A DNA stretch of 64,000 bases from Chitinibacter bivalviorum (GCF_013403565.1 NZ_CP058627.1:3224001-3288000); one strand, 5' to 3'. Shown: positions 23,598-34,109, counted from the first letter of the stretch. Notes: a model not told the origin generated them from the letters alone. Made by a program: numbers and translations.

Positions 23598-24563
23598 ATG
23601 ACCGACACACTCGCTACCGCTCCGTTGCAAGCAGAGCAGCAACACGAAGCTGATAAAAAACAGCAATATAACTTCAACAAACTCGCTAAGCGTCTGCGCC
23701 ACAATGTGGGCGATGCGATCAATCATTTCAATATGATTGAAGAAGGCGATCGGATTATGGTGTGTCTGTCGGGCGGCAAAGACAGTTACACCATGCTTGA
23801 TATTTTGCTCAGCTTGCAAAAATCTGCACCGATTAATTTTTCGATTGTTGCCGTCAATCTTGATCAGAAGCAGCCTGGCTTTCCCGAGCATGTGTTGCCT
23901 GAGTATCTGGCATCGATTGGCGTGGAATACAAAATCGTCGAGGAAGATACCTATTCGATTGTGACTCGTGTGATCGAGCCGGGCAAAACCACGTGTAGCC
24001 TGTGTTCGCGCTTGCGCCGTGGTATTTTGTACCGAGTGGCCGATGAGTTGGGCGCAACCAAGATCGCACTGGGTCATCATCGTGACGATATTTTGGCGAC
24101 GCTGTTTTTGAATATGTTCTACGGCGGCAAGCTCAAAGGGATGCCACCAAAACTGGTGTCGGATGACGGCAAGCACATGGTGATTCGCCCGCTGGCCTAC
24201 TGCAAAGAAAAGGACATCGAAAAATACGCCATCGCGAAAGAATTTCCGATTATTCCGTGTAATTTGTGTGGCTCGCAGCCCAATTTGCAGCGCCAAGTGG
24301 TCGGCGATATGTTGCGTGACTGGGATAAACGCTTTCCGGGGCGTTTGGAAACGATGTTTTCCGCCACTTGCAATGTGGTGCTCTCGCATTTGAATGATCC
24401 GAAAATCTACAATTTTGTTGGCGCAAAAGCCGATGGTACGCCGCGCGAAGATGGTGATAAGGCGTTTGATAAGGAAGAATTCAAAGACCCTGCGCGAATC
24501 TCGATTTTTGCGACTAAGCCCGCTGATGGCGTTTTGGGTGGCGGTTGTGGGAGCGAAGATTAA
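23598..24563 (+). CDS. ttcA: tRNA 2-thiocytidine biosynthesis protein TtcA
   Basis: TtcA thiolates cytidine 32 of certain tRNAs. The 321-residue protein has the PP-loop SGGKDS, the family motif [10 protein letters not shown] with its CxxC, and the later CNLCGSQ that completes the iron-sulfur site. Length and order match the family. The TAA stop shares a base with the ATG of the next gene (TAATG), indicating co-translation. Confidence 0.95.
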   Translation: MTDTLATAPLQAEQQHEADKKQQYNFNKLAKRLRHNVGDAINHFNMIEEGDRIMVCLSGGKDSYTMLDILLSLQKSAPINFSIVAVNLDQKQPGFPEHVLPEYLASIGVEYKIVEEDTYSIVTRVIEPGKTTCSLCSRLRRGILYRVADELGATKIALGHHRDDILATLFLNMFYGGKLKGMPPKLVSDDGKHMVIRPLAYCKEKDIEKYAIAKEFPIIPCNLCGSQPNLQRQVVGDMLRDWDKRFPGRLETMFSATCNVVLSHLNDPKIYNFVGAKADGTPREDGDKAFDKEEFKDPARISIFATKPADGVLGGGCGSED

Positions 24564-25351
24564 TGTTATTTCGCTCCAAACGTTTTTCTAAAGCCAGCGA
24601 CGACGACATCATTATTGATGTGTCGGAAGAGGGCGGTATTCGCAAGCTGCATTTTGGGCAAGATGACACGCAAAGTGCGATGAAAATCAATGCGCCCAAT
24701 GAATTGCTCTTGGCCTATTCGCGTTGTGTATTCGGTAGCTTGCTGTTTCTTGAGCCACCCAAAGATATGTTGCTGATCGGTTTAGGTGGCGGCTCGATTG
24801 CGAAATGGGTGCATGAGTATTTGCCAGAAACCAAGCTCACCTGTGTCGAGTTGCACCAGCAAGTGGTGAATGTGGCCCGCAGTATGTTTTGCCTGCCACC
24901 TGATGATGAGCGCCTGAGTGTGCTGACTGCCGATGGCGCGGCGCATGTGTATGCAATGGAGGATGATTCGGTCGATATGATTGTGATGGATGCCTATTCA
25001 TCGACTGGTATCGCGACCCCGCTGGCTAATCCTGATTTTTTCCAAGCCTGCCGCAACAAATTGACTAGTAATGGCGTACTGGCGGTGAATCTCTGGAGCA
25101 TTGATCGCAAATTCGAGCAATATTGCACGCAAATTGGCGAGGTCTTTGAGAGTCGCCTCATTTGTTTGCCAGCCCGTCAAATCGGCAATGTGATTGCATT
25201 TGCTTTTGTGCGAGGCCAGAACAGCCCGCAGTGGGAGCGCCTAGCCGAAAAAGCTAAAAAGCTAGAGGCGCAATATGGCTTAGAGTTTGGCGAATTTGTC
25301 AGTGATCTGGCCAAAATGAATCCCCATAACGATAGACGCTTATTTATCTAG
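24563..25351 (+). CDS. Spermidine-synthase-like methyltransferase-fold protein
   Basis: This 262-residue protein has the spermidine synthase fold: a nucleotide-binding LLIGLGGGSIAKW, an acidic CVELHQQVVNVAR that contacts the ribose, and DMIVMDAYSSTG. Some active-site residues of true polyamine aminopropyltransferases are not obvious and the N-terminal domain is short, so it may be a SpeE-like paralogue of unknown substrate. Coupling to ttcA by a TAATG overlap fixes the start at 24563. Confidence 0.75.
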   Translation: MLFRSKRFSKASDDDIIIDVSEEGGIRKLHFGQDDTQSAMKINAPNELLLAYSRCVFGSLLFLEPPKDMLLIGLGGGSIAKWVHEYLPETKLTCVELHQQVVNVARSMFCLPPDDERLSVLTADGAAHVYAMEDDSVDMIVMDAYSSTGIATPLANPDFFQACRNKLTSNGVLAVNLWSIDRKFEQYCTQIGEVFESRLICLPARQIGNVIAFAFVRGQNSPQWERLAEKAKKLEAQYGLEFGEFVSDLAKMNPHNDRRLFI

Positions 25352-25493
25352 CTCGCGCGTACGAGGTGGGCGAGTGCGGCATTTTTGACGCTGCGCCTTA
25401 GCCTAGCGGGTGTGGCAAACAGATAATGGTTTGCAAGTTCGCGTGGATGTGAAAAAATTAAGGTAATCAACGAAATTTAACATAGGTAGTTTT

Positions 25494-25997
25494 ATGCTCG
25501 ACCGTGATGGCTATCGGCCAAACGTCGGCATCATCATTATCAACCGCCAAAACCAAGTGTTTTGGGGAAAGCGAGTGCGTGAGCACTCTTGGCAGTTCCC
25601 GCAGGGTGGTATCAAGCTGGGGGAAACCCCTGAGCAAGCCATGTTCCGAGAGTTGGCTGAAGAAGTTGGCCTATTGCCGGAGCATGTTGAAATCGTCGGT
25701 CGAACGCGGGACTGGATGAAATATGATGTGCCGACCAATTGGGTGCGCCGTGAATGGCGCGGTACTTATAAAGGGCAGAAACAAATCTGGTTTTTGTTGC
25801 GGCTAGTCGGTCGAGATTCTGACGTCTGTTTGCGCAAAACCACTCACCCCGAGTTTGATGCTTGGCGCTGGAATGAATATTGGTCGCCACTGGATGCGGT
25901 GATCGAATTCAAACGGGGTGTGTATGAAGCGGCTTTAGGCGAATTGGCACGGTTTATTGGCCAAAATCACCAACCGCCGCTTTTTGATGGTAATTAA
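25494..25997 (+). CDS. rppH: RNA pyrophosphohydrolase RppH
   Basis: RppH removes pyrophosphate from the 5' end of mRNAs and so triggers decay. The 167-residue protein starts [17 protein letters not shown], typical of the family, and has a full Nudix box (G and E at about 40-46, then REL-AEEVG). It follows a 142-bp gap and ends just before a hairpin terminator. Confidence 0.95.
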   Translation: MLDRDGYRPNVGIIIINRQNQVFWGKRVREHSWQFPQGGIKLGETPEQAMFRELAEEVGLLPEHVEIVGRTRDWMKYDVPTNWVRREWRGTYKGQKQIWFLLRLVGRDSDVCLRKTTHPEFDAWRWNEYWSPLDAVIEFKRGVYEAALGELARFIGQNHQPPLFDGN

Positions 25998-26001
25998 ATA
26001 T

Positions 26002-26031
26002 AACGGGTGGCGTAACGCTGCCCGTTTTTTT
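26002..26031 (+). terminator. Terminator after rppH
   Basis: AACGGG and CCCGTT close a stem that also contains GCG-TAA-CGC, followed by a run of seven T. It separates rppH from pilS, though read-through is possible since the pilS start lies only 12 bases further on. Confidence 0.8.
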
Positions 26032-26042
26032 ATGTGGAAGTC

Positions 26043-27626
26043 ATGAATACAAGCGAGCGTAGTATTACTGAAAGTTTGTGGCGGTCACTGGCGTTTTTTA
26101 ATGTATTTCGTCTGCTGATCATTATTGGTTTAATGGTTGGCATCTTTACGCTTTCACGCAGCCCGTTGGCCGAGTCACCCGATGTGTTATTAGTGGCGGT
26201 GATTTTAGGGGCCTATACCTTATTTGCCATGCTGTTTACTTGGGGTATTGCTAAGCGACGCCCTAAGTTTGATCTGCAATTGTCGGCGCAGGTCATGATT
26301 GATGTGCTGTTTATTGTCTGTCTGATGCACTTGGGCGGCGGGATCAAAAGCGGTCTTGGTATTTTGCTGCTGCCCTATCTTGCTGCGGCAGGTCTGATTG
26401 CCCGTGGGCGGATGAGTATTTTTCATGCCTCGATCGCAACGATCGCGCTACTGCTTGAATTGTCGTGGTCATTTCTGACCGATACCCCAAGCGATATTGC
26501 GCCGATGCCGACGGCTCTTTTGTCGATTGCAACCTTTGCCGTGGCCTGGCTGGCGTTTCGACTCTCGCGCTACGCCGAGGAAAATCGTGCACTGGCGGAA
26601 CAGCGCAGCGTTGATTTGGCCAATCTGGCGCAAGTTAATGAGCGGATTTTGCAAGACGTCTCCGATGGCGTGTTTGTGGTCGATGAATTTGACGTGATTC
26701 GCCAATTTAACGAGCAAGCGGTACGGGTTACAGGCCTGCGCCCGGCGATTGGATCACCCTTATCGGCCGATATTCCTGAGCTGGCAGCACCGCTGGCGCG
26801 CTGGCGCTCGCAGCAGGGCGTGGCCACTGAGTTGGTGCAAACGGCTGATGGGCGTAATACTTTGCGTGCGCGTTTTGTGCCGCTGAGCTTGGAAATGCGC
26901 GGTCACGTGTTGATTTATCTGGAAGATATGGCGCGCCTGCGGCGTGAGGCTCAGCAGCTCAAACTCGCTGCGCTCGGGCGATTGACGGCCAATTTGGCGC
27001 ATGAAATCCGCAATCCATTGGGCGCGATCAGTCATGCCGCGCAATTGATGGAAGAAGAAGCCTCGGATGATCCGTTATTGCAAAAACTCACTCGCATCAT
27101 CAACGACAACAGCATGCGCCTTGAGCGGATGGTGAAAGATGTGCTGGAGTTAAATCGGCGCGATCGGGTGAATCGGCAAGATATTCGCTTGGCCGAATGG
27201 CTGACGAATTTTAATGAGCAATTTATACTGCAAGAAAAAATCGCGCATCCAATGGCAATTGAATGTGATTCGCATGTCATCGTGCGCTTTGATTCGGGGC
27301 ATTTGCATCAAGTATTGTGGAATCTGGCGCGCAATGGGTGGCGTTATTGCTCCCAAAGTGCTGGCAGTGTGCAGATTTTGGTGACGCGGCAGCATGATTT
27401 TTGGGTGCTCGATGTGCTCAATGATGGCCCGCCCGTACCGGCCGATGCGCAGTCGCAATTGTTTGAGCCTTTCTTTACCACCGAAAGTAAAGGGACGGGG
27501 CTAGGGCTCTATATTGCTCGTGAAATTTGCGCTGCTAACGGCGCATTACTTGAATATCTATCGCCACCATCAGGTGGTGCTTGTTTCCGCATCGTCTTTG
27601 GATACACCGATGGCCAAAAAATCTAA
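26043..27626 (+). CDS. pilS: Sensor histidine kinase PilS
   Basis: PilS senses the state of the type IV pilus and phosphorylates PilR. The 527-residue protein has a run of about six transmembrane segments (residues 20-185), a PAS-like domain (about 205-300), a HisKA box ANLAHEIRNPLGA and an HATPase domain with GTGLGLYIA. I take ATG 26043, preceded by GTGGAA; a GTG nine bases upstream is possible. Its end overlaps pilR by 17 bases. The pilin gene it would act on is not in the window. Confidence 0.92.
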   Translation: MNTSERSITESLWRSLAFFNVFRLLIIIGLMVGIFTLSRSPLAESPDVLLVAVILGAYTLFAMLFTWGIAKRRPKFDLQLSAQVMIDVLFIVCLMHLGGGIKSGLGILLLPYLAAAGLIARGRMSIFHASIATIALLLELSWSFLTDTPSDIAPMPTALLSIATFAVAWLAFRLSRYAEENRALAEQRSVDLANLAQVNERILQDVSDGVFVVDEFDVIRQFNEQAVRVTGLRPAIGSPLSADIPELAAPLARWRSQQGVATELVQTADGRNTLRARFVPLSLEMRGHVLIYLEDMARLRREAQQLKLAALGRLTANLAHEIRNPLGAISHAAQLMEEEASDDPLLQKLTRIINDNSMRLERMVKDVLELNRRDRVNRQDIRLAEWLTNFNEQFILQEKIAHPMAIECDSHVIVRFDSGHLHQVLWNLARNGWRYCSQSAGSVQILVTRQHDFWVLDVLNDGPPVPADAQSQLFEPFFTTESKGTGLGLYIAREICAANGALLEYLSPPSGGACFRIVFGYTDGQKI

Positions 27627-28986
27627 GGTATTACCGCGCGTTCTCGTTGTCGACGATGAAACGGATCTGGCTGATCTGCTTGAGCTGACGCTCTTGAAAA
27701 TGGGGCTGGATGTCGTCAAAGCCAATGGCGTGGCGCTGGCTAAAACGCTGCTTGATAGCCAGCGCTTTGATCTGTGTCTGTCTGATATGCGTATGCCCGA
27801 TGGCGAAGGGTTGGAATTGGTGCAGCACATTCAGGCGCGCAAGCTCGATGTGCCGATTGCCATTTTAACCGCCTATGGCAGTACCAATAACGCGATTGCC
27901 GCGCTGAAAGCGGGTGCATTTGATTATTTGGCCAAACCCGTGGCGCTGGAGCAATTGCGTACTTTGGTGAAATCGGCGCTCAAGCTCGATACGCCCGAGT
28001 CGCCAGCCAGTTTGCCGACTGGAAGTAATCCATTGCTCGGCAACTCACCCGCTTTGCAGTATGTGCTGGGTTTAGTCGATAAATTAGCGCGTAATTTGGC
28101 GCCGGTGTATATCACGGGCGAATCAGGTTCGGGCAAAGAGCGTGCCGCGCGATTGATTCATGCCAAATCCGCGCGGGCTGATAAGCCCTTTATTGCGGTT
28201 AATTGCGGCGCTATTCCTGAAAACCTGATGGAAAGCGAGTTTTTTGGTTATCGCAAAGGCGCATTTACGGGCGCCAATGAAGATCGCGAAGGTTTTTTTC
28301 AGGCGGCCAACGGTGGGACTTTATTTCTGGATGAAGTCGCCGACTTGCCGCTAGTGATGCAGGTGAAATTACTACGCGCCATTCAGGAACGTAAAGTTCG
28401 TCAAGTCGGCGGCGTAGCCGAAGTTGATGTGGATGTGCGTATTATCTCGGCGACGCATCAAAACCTCAGTAAATGCGTTGAGGCGGGCAAGTTTCGGCAG
28501 GATTTGTATTACCGGCTCAATGTCATCGAACTCAAAATGCCGCCTCTGCGCGAAATGGGCGAGGATGTGTTGCTGATTGCTCAGGCCGTGTTGCAAAAAA
28601 TTGCGGCGCGTCATGGTATGCGCCCACCCGTGTTGCAGGCTGAAGCACTCAGCGCGCTGCGCACGTATGATTTTCCGGGCAATGTCCGCGAATTAGAAAA
28701 CTTGCTCGAACGCGCCTTGGCGCTTTGCGATGGCGAGCAAATTTTGGCGGAAGATCTGCATATTCAGCAGACCGAAGCGGATAAAGCCGAAGCGCAGGCG
28801 GCCAATTTGGGCGATACCTACCCACTGCAAGATTATCTGGATCGGGTCGAGCGCGCTGCGATTATGGCGGCCTTGGATAAAACCAATTTCAATCGCACGC
28901 AAGCGGCCAAGCTGTTGGGGATTACTTTCCGCAGTATGCGTTACCGGCTAGATCGTTTGGGGATCACGCAAGGGGCGGATGAATAA
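27610..28986 (+). CDS. pilR: Sigma-54 response regulator PilR
   Basis: PilR activates pilin transcription with sigma-54. The 458-residue protein has a receiver with phosphoacceptor D59 (CLSDMRMP), an AAA+ domain with Walker A GESGSGKE and the sigma-54 contact loop GAFTGA, and a Fis-type helix-turn-helix at the C-terminus (RTQAAKLLGITFRSMRYRL). ATG 27610 begins inside the end of pilS. A longer frame from 27514 would only overlap pilS and is rejected. Confidence 0.93.
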   Translation: MAKKSKVLPRVLVVDDETDLADLLELTLLKMGLDVVKANGVALAKTLLDSQRFDLCLSDMRMPDGEGLELVQHIQARKLDVPIAILTAYGSTNNAIAALKAGAFDYLAKPVALEQLRTLVKSALKLDTPESPASLPTGSNPLLGNSPALQYVLGLVDKLARNLAPVYITGESGSGKERAARLIHAKSARADKPFIAVNCGAIPENLMESEFFGYRKGAFTGANEDREGFFQAANGGTLFLDEVADLPLVMQVKLLRAIQERKVRQVGGVAEVDVDVRIISATHQNLSKCVEAGKFRQDLYYRLNVIELKMPPLREMGEDVLLIAQAVLQKIAARHGMRPPVLQAEALSALRTYDFPGNVRELENLLERALALCDGEQILAEDLHIQQTEADKAEAQAANLGDTYPLQDYLDRVERAAIMAALDKTNFNRTQAAKLLGITFRSMRYRLDRLGITQGADE

Positions 28987-29082
28987 ACTTTTTACTGGGT
29001 ATATCGCTGAAGATATTTATTGGTAATGACTTTGAACGTATACCCACGCTTGTGTTGCCGATAGCATGACTGGCAGTTGTTG

Positions 29083-29126
29083 AAACCTTACATGGGTTAT
29101 CAAACGCTAAATAATCAGTAAGGTTT
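29083..29126. promoter_or_regulatory. Inverted repeat in front of phnD-like gene
   Basis: AAACCTTAC (29083-29091) and GTAAGGTTT (29118-29126) are perfect 9-nt arms 26 nt apart. A -10-like TACAAT (29129-29134) follows directly, so the dyad would overlap the -35 region. A regulator site is possible; no more can be said. Confidence 0.35.
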
Positions 29127-29204
29127 GTTACAATGGCGTTGCAGTAAAGCGTGTTACCATCGACTTTATTGTAAGGATTGGCGACGATAGAGGCGGATTG
29201 AGCG

Positions 29205-30176
29205 ATGCGTAGTAAGTATTGGGTGGTTTTGTTGGCGGCTTGGTCCAGCTTGGTGCTGGCGCGTGAAACAATTACCGTGGGTCTGGTTGCCCACGGCGAG
29301 GCGCAAGAAGCGATCGCGGCTTGGCAGCCTGTCCTTGATGATTTGGCTAAAGCCACCGGCAGTAATGTAAAGGCCGTCGCGGCTAAAAATTATGCCGAGA
29401 TTTTAGACGGCTTAAAATCGGGTCAAATTCAGGTCGCCCGCTTGGGCAATAAAGTCGCGTTGGAAGCCGTGGAAACCGCCGATAGTGATGTGTTCGCGCA
29501 ATTGGTGCTCAAGGGCGGGATCGACACGTATTCTTCAGTGCTGATTACCCGTAAAGATAGCGGGATTAGCTCGCTCGATCAGGTTTTGCAGAAAAAAGGC
29601 CAATACCGCTACGGTAGCGGTGATCGTAAATCAACGTCGGGTTTTTTGATTCCGCAGTATTACGCATTCCTGAAAAACAATATCGTGATGGAGCAGCACT
29701 TCAAATCGGTGAGCTATGGCAACCATCAGGATAATTTCCTTGCTGCGGCCAAAGGCAACGTTGATGTGGCGGCCAATAACACCGACGATTTGGTCAAGTT
29801 TGCCAAGAAATTCCCTGCTGAATCGAAAAACATCAAAGTAATCTGGCAATCGGATGCATTTAATTTTGACCCGATGGTAATGCGACGCAACTTGCCGGCA
29901 GATACGAAAGCGGCAATCAGTCAATTCTTTCTGACTTATGCCAAAAATCCACAGTTTCCCGATGCCGCCGATAAACTGGCCAAGGCCGATGCGCTGGCAG
30001 GTTTTAAATTAATGGGCAATTCGCAACTGAAGCGGATTGCCGAGGTGGAGTTGTTTTATTCGCAATTTCGCACCACGCTCGATACCAGTCTGAGCCCCGC
30101 CGATAAGCAAAAGCAGGAAAAGGCCAACTATCGTCGCCATGAACAATTGATTAGTTTATTGGGTGGTGCGCATTAA
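29205..30176 (+). CDS. PhnD-like phosphate/phosphonate binding protein (orphan)
   Basis: The 323-residue product has a signal peptide (about 19 residues, ending LA) and the PhnD fold of type 2 periplasmic binding proteins, with TITVGLVAHGEAQEA and the central SGFLIPQYY region. PhnD proteins bind phosphonates or phosphite for an ABC importer, but no phnC or phnE gene lies nearby. It might feed a transporter elsewhere or serve a sensor. It stands alone, between pilR and a minus-strand radical SAM gene. Confidence 0.8.
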   Translation: MRSKYWVVLLAAWSSLVLARETITVGLVAHGEAQEAIAAWQPVLDDLAKATGSNVKAVAAKNYAEILDGLKSGQIQVARLGNKVALEAVETADSDVFAQLVLKGGIDTYSSVLITRKDSGISSLDQVLQKKGQYRYGSGDRKSTSGFLIPQYYAFLKNNIVMEQHFKSVSYGNHQDNFLAAAKGNVDVAANNTDDLVKFAKKFPAESKNIKVIWQSDAFNFDPMVMRRNLPADTKAAISQFFLTYAKNPQFPDAADKLAKADALAGFKLMGNSQLKRIAEVELFYSQFRTTLDTSLSPADKQKQEKANYRRHEQLISLLGGAH

Positions 30177-30361
30177 TTTATACCAATACGCTGCGATATT
30201 CAGGGTTGCCAAAGTTGATGACAAACCCCACTCGCGCAGCGAGACACCCTCTCTGGGAGAGGGCGGGGGAAGTGGGAATAAAACATAAAGACTGCAAGTG
30301 CGAAGGGTGGCATCTTGGGCTCGGCTTTGCCAAGGCTTGAAAAAGCGGTATATACCAATTT
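30177..30361. other. Gap with small hairpins, phnD-like / yhcC
   Basis: The 185-bp convergent gap has two short perfect hairpins: CTCGC-GCA-GCGAG near 30230 and CCCTCTC-TGG-GAGAGGG near 30248-30264. They look like decayed intergenic repeats. No classical T-run terminator is visible. Confidence 0.4.
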
Positions 30362-31330
30362 TCAGCAGTCTGAAGGCTGCCACAGGCGGCCCTGCCAACT
30401 ATTTCTCGCTGTGAGTTTGGCGGTGAGTAAGGGCGCTAATTCAGATAGTCGCACCGACCAATCGGGTGCCAAACGCATGCTGGGCGGCACTTCGCTGCCC
30501 ACGCGTTGCAGTGCCAAGTCAGGGCGCAGGCGCTCGATAAAGTCGGCAAGTAATTCCAGATAATCTTCTAAGCTCAGCATCGGTACGCTGCTCGGGTCGC
30601 GTCGCCAATCATTGGCCAGCTGCGTGCCTTTGACGACCTGCAGCTGATGCAGCTTGAGCGAGCTTAACGGTAGCGCCGACAGTTTCGTCGCACCGGCGAG
30701 CATACTGTCGCGGCTTTCTCCCGGTAATCCCAGCAAAACGTGGCCTGCTACCGTGAGCCCACGCGCCGCGGCTCGCTTGATCGCATCCACGCTGCTCGCA
30801 AAATCATGCCCACGATTGACGCGCGCCAGCGTAGCATCATCGGTGGATTCGATGCCCAATTCCAGCTCTACTAAATGCGTGCGCGATAAGTCGGCCAGAT
30901 AGTCGAGTAAGTCATCCGAGACACAATCGGGGCGTGTGCCGATCACTAAGCCGTCAATTTCGGGGCGGGACAGCGCGGTTTGATAAGCGTTGATCAGCGT
31001 GCTGAGCTCGCCATAGGTGTTGCTATACGCCTGAAAATACGCAACCCAGCGCTGGGCATTTGGGTAGCGACGCTGTAGAAACTCCATGCCAGTATTGATC
31101 TGCATGTTAATATTATCAGGGCTTTCACGTACATACCCAGGGGTAAATCCCATATTGTTGCAGAAGGTGCAGCCGCCTATGCCCTTGCTGCCATCACGAT
31201 TGGGGCAGGTAAAACCTGCTGCGACCGATACTTTTTGCACGCGAGCGCCATAGCGCGCTTTTGCAACGTCAGTCCAAGATAAGTAGCGGCGCGGATGCAG
31301 GGCCGGTTCGAAAGACGATAAATCGTGCAT
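30362..31330 (-). CDS. Radical SAM protein, YhcC family (TIGR01212)
   Basis: The 322-residue protein has the radical SAM cysteine motif spread as CPNRDGSKGIGGCTFCN, the long-loop form typical of YhcC/TIGR01212 proteins, followed by the usual (beta/alpha) core with LELGIESTDD. The reaction is not known; the family resembles Elp3-like and B12-free radical enzymes. It is a single gene that converges with the phnD-like gene. Confidence 0.85.
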   Translation of the reverse strand: MHDLSSFEPALHPRRYLSWTDVAKARYGARVQKVSVAAGFTCPNRDGSKGIGGCTFCNNMGFTPGYVRESPDNINMQINTGMEFLQRRYPNAQRWVAYFQAYSNTYGELSTLINAYQTALSRPEIDGLVIGTRPDCVSDDLLDYLADLSRTHLVELELGIESTDDATLARVNRGHDFASSVDAIKRAAARGLTVAGHVLLGLPGESRDSMLAGATKLSALPLSSLKLHQLQVVKGTQLANDWRRDPSSVPMLSLEDYLELLADFIERLRPDLALQRVGSEVPPSMRLAPDWSVRLSELAPLLTAKLTARNSWQGRLWQPSDC

Positions 31331-31503
31331 AAGCCAGAATTTAATGAGTGAAGCCCGTATTATCCAAGTGCTCTCAATTCAGACTCTGCGCTACATCAGT
31401 GATGATCAGATTGCTGATGATACCGAGGTGCGCTGGCGCGTAGAACGCGCTACGATGCGCAGATTGCCCTGATTTGCGGATACTGAAAGTGACTGTTCCG
31501 AGT

Positions 31504-32088
31504 ATGAATATTGATGAGCAAGGTTGGTGCTCTGCTGCGCGCAGGGTAGAGAGCCCCAATTGCGATGCGCGCGCAGAAGCGATGGCGATTGATATGGTCG
31601 TGATCCACAATATCCATTTGCCGCCTTTGCCCGCTGGAGCGACGAATTTTGGTGGTGATGATATTGAGCGCTTATTTACCAATTGCCTCGATGTCGATGC
31701 GCAGCCATGCTACGCCGAATTGTCTTTGCTACGCGTCTCGTCACATTTTTTGATTCGTCGCGATGGCGAGCTGATTCAGTTTGTTTCATGCAATCAACGC
31801 GCTTGGCATGCCGGTGTTTCCCGCTGGGCGGAGCGCGAGCGTTGTAATGATTTTTCCGTAGGTATTGAGCTAGAAGGCTCGGATTACGTGCCTTTTGAAG
31901 CAATACAGTACGATGTATTAGATGGCGTGCTCAAGGCTTTGCAGCAGCGTTACCCACTTCGTTTCTTGGTGGGGCATCAGGAAATCGCGCCAGAGCGAAA
32001 AACCGATCCCGGGCCGTTTTTTGACTGGAAAAGGCTGGAAGATCAATTTGGCGAATTGCGCCAATCTGACGCCATTAGCAAAAGCTGA
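31504..32088 (+). CDS. ampD: 1,6-anhydro-N-acetylmuramyl-L-alanine amidase AmpD
   Basis: AmpD recycles cell-wall muropeptides in the cytoplasm and so keeps AmpR-type beta-lactamase induction low. The 194-residue protein has the amidase_2 zinc residues in VVIHNIHLPP, WHAGVS and VGHQEIAPERKTDPG. It has no signal peptide, as expected. I take ATG 31504 as start; upstream GTG 31489 and TTG 31474 are possible. Confidence 0.93.
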   Translation: MNIDEQGWCSAARRVESPNCDARAEAMAIDMVVIHNIHLPPLPAGATNFGGDDIERLFTNCLDVDAQPCYAELSLLRVSSHFLIRRDGELIQFVSCNQRAWHAGVSRWAERERCNDFSVGIELEGSDYVPFEAIQYDVLDGVLKALQQRYPLRFLVGHQEIAPERKTDPGPFFDWKRLEDQFGELRQSDAISKS

Positions 32089-32198
32089 TTGTGTTGCTGC
32101 ATTGCCGCAACGTTTGCTTTGAAATCATGCATTTGCTGTGTACACGGGACTATAATCCGCTTCCCGAAATGGGATTGAATAAGGTTTAACAAATCATC

Positions 32199-34091
32199 AT
32201 GTCTGCTCCCCAAACTCACGACCCGAAAAAGCTCGCAGGCGTCATTGTTGGTGCTATCGGCGTTGTGTATGGCGATATTGGTACTAGCCCGCTGTATACC
32301 TTGAAAGAGTGTTTTACCGGCCACGTCGATTTAACGCTCAACGCATTTAATATTATGGGCATCTTGTCACTGATTTTTTGGGGCTTGATGCTGGTGGTGA
32401 GTCTGAAATACGTCGCGATTATTTTGCGCTGTGATAACCGCGGCGAAGGCGGTATTTTGGCGTTGCTGGCATTGGCGATGCGCCATGTCGGGAGTGATTC
32501 GCGGCGTGCACATTGGATTATCGGGCTGGGTATTTTTGGCGCGGCGCTGTTTTACGGCGACAGCATAATTACTCCGGCGATTTCAGTGCTGTCGGCGCTG
32601 GAGGGGATTAGCGTCGTTTCTAATACACTGGAGCCCTATATTCTGCCGATTGCCATCATGGTGATGGTCGCGCTATTTGCCATGCAATCTCGTGGTACGG
32701 CGCTGGTGGGTAAGCTGTTTGGCCCCGTGATGGTAACGTGGTTTGTGGTGCTGGCCGTATTGGGTATTGTGAATATCATGAAGGCGCCAGCGGTACTGGG
32801 CTCGGTGAACCCGATTTACGCGATTCAGTTCTTTATGGCGCATCCAGCGTTGAGCTTTGTCCTGCTGGGCGCTGTGGTGCTGTGTCTAACCGGAGCTGAG
32901 GCGCTGTACGCCGATATGGGGCATTTCGGCCGGCCAGCAATTCGCTATGCTTGGTTTATTTTGGTGTTGCCCGCTTTGCTGCTCAATTATTATGGTCAAG
33001 GTGCTTTGCTCATTACGCACCCCGAAGCGATTAAAAACCCATTTTATTATTTAGCGCCAAGCTGGGCGCAGATTCCCTTGGTTGTGTTGGCGACGATGGC
33101 GACAGTGATCGCATCGCAAGCGGTGATCTCAGGGGCTTTCTCTGTGACGCGTCAGGCAATCCAACTCGGCTTTTGCCCACGCATGGATATTCAACATACC
33201 TCTGAGCGTGAAATGGGGCAGATCTATGTGCCCGGTATTAACTGGTTCTTGTTGGTTTCGGTGATTGCGCTGATCTTGGCATTCCGTAGCTCAAGTAATC
33301 TGGCTGCCGCCTATGGCTTTGCAGTGACTTGTACAATGGTGATGACCACCTTGTTGGCGTTTGTCGTTATGGGTCGCCAAGTCAGTGGCGCCAAAAAAGT
33401 TGGGCTATTTGCCGTGTTGGGCTTCTTGCTGGTGATTGACTTTGCCTTCTTCTCGGCGAATGTGTTGAAGCTGCACGAAGGTGGCTGGTTCCCATTACTG
33501 ATCGGCTTGATTGCCTTTACTTTGATGATGACTTGGAAACGTGGTCGTCAATTGCTGGCGGTAAAACTGCGCGAAGGCGAAATGCCGCTGGCGGGTTTTG
33601 TTGAGAGCCTTGAATCTAGCCCGCCGCAACGCGTAGAAGGCTTGTCGATTTTCATGACGGCCAATGCCGATACGGTACCGCATGCGCTGTTACATAATTT
33701 GAAACACAATAAAGTGCTGCATGAGCAAGTGGTGTTTATGACGATCCAAACGGATGATATTCCGTTTGTACCGAATCGCGAGCGCGTCACGATCCGCCGT
33801 ATGGGAGAGAGCTTCTATCAGATTGTGGCGACCTTTGGTTTTAAAGAAGAGCCCAATATTCCAACTGTATTGCAGCAAGTGACGCAATTGCAGCCGGAAT
33901 TGGTGTTTGACGATATGAATACGTCCTTCTTCTTGTCGCGTGAAACCATTGTGGAAGCGAAGTATCCATCGATGAGCTGGTGGCGTCGTCGCCTGTTTAG
34001 CCTGATGAGCCGAAATGCGACGCGGGTGACCAACTTCTTCAGAATTCCCCCCAATCGAGTGGTGGAAATGGGGATGCAGATTGAGCTTTAA
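32199..34091 (+). CDS. kup: Kup-family potassium uptake protein
   Basis: Kup imports potassium with protons. The 630-residue protein opens with the family signature GAIGVVYGDIGTSPLYTLKE, has about twelve transmembrane segments up to residue 430 and a C-terminal cytosolic domain. The length is normal. A -10-like TATAAT lies at 32151-32156. The gene ends with a good terminator. Confidence 0.95.
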   Translation: MSAPQTHDPKKLAGVIVGAIGVVYGDIGTSPLYTLKECFTGHVDLTLNAFNIMGILSLIFWGLMLVVSLKYVAIILRCDNRGEGGILALLALAMRHVGSDSRRAHWIIGLGIFGAALFYGDSIITPAISVLSALEGISVVSNTLEPYILPIAIMVMVALFAMQSRGTALVGKLFGPVMVTWFVVLAVLGIVNIMKAPAVLGSVNPIYAIQFFMAHPALSFVLLGAVVLCLTGAEALYADMGHFGRPAIRYAWFILVLPALLLNYYGQGALLITHPEAIKNPFYYLAPSWAQIPLVVLATMATVIASQAVISGAFSVTRQAIQLGFCPRMDIQHTSEREMGQIYVPGINWFLLVSVIALILAFRSSSNLAAAYGFAVTCTMVMTTLLAFVVMGRQVSGAKKVGLFAVLGFLLVIDFAFFSANVLKLHEGGWFPLLIGLIAFTLMMTWKRGRQLLAVKLREGEMPLAGFVESLESSPPQRVEGLSIFMTANADTVPHALLHNLKHNKVLHEQVVFMTIQTDDIPFVPNRERVTIRRMGESFYQIVATFGFKEEPNIPTVLQQVTQLQPELVFDDMNTSFFLSRETIVEAKYPSMSWWRRRLFSLMSRNATRVTNFFRIPPNRVVEMGMQIEL

Positions 34092-34109
34092 GTTATTGTT
34101 TTATTGATG

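Noticed and set aside
190..30176. Functional phosphonate system made of yjdM and the PhnD-like protein
   Set aside because: They are 29 kb apart, no phnC/phnE or C-P lyase gene is present, and YjdM is not required for phosphonate use.
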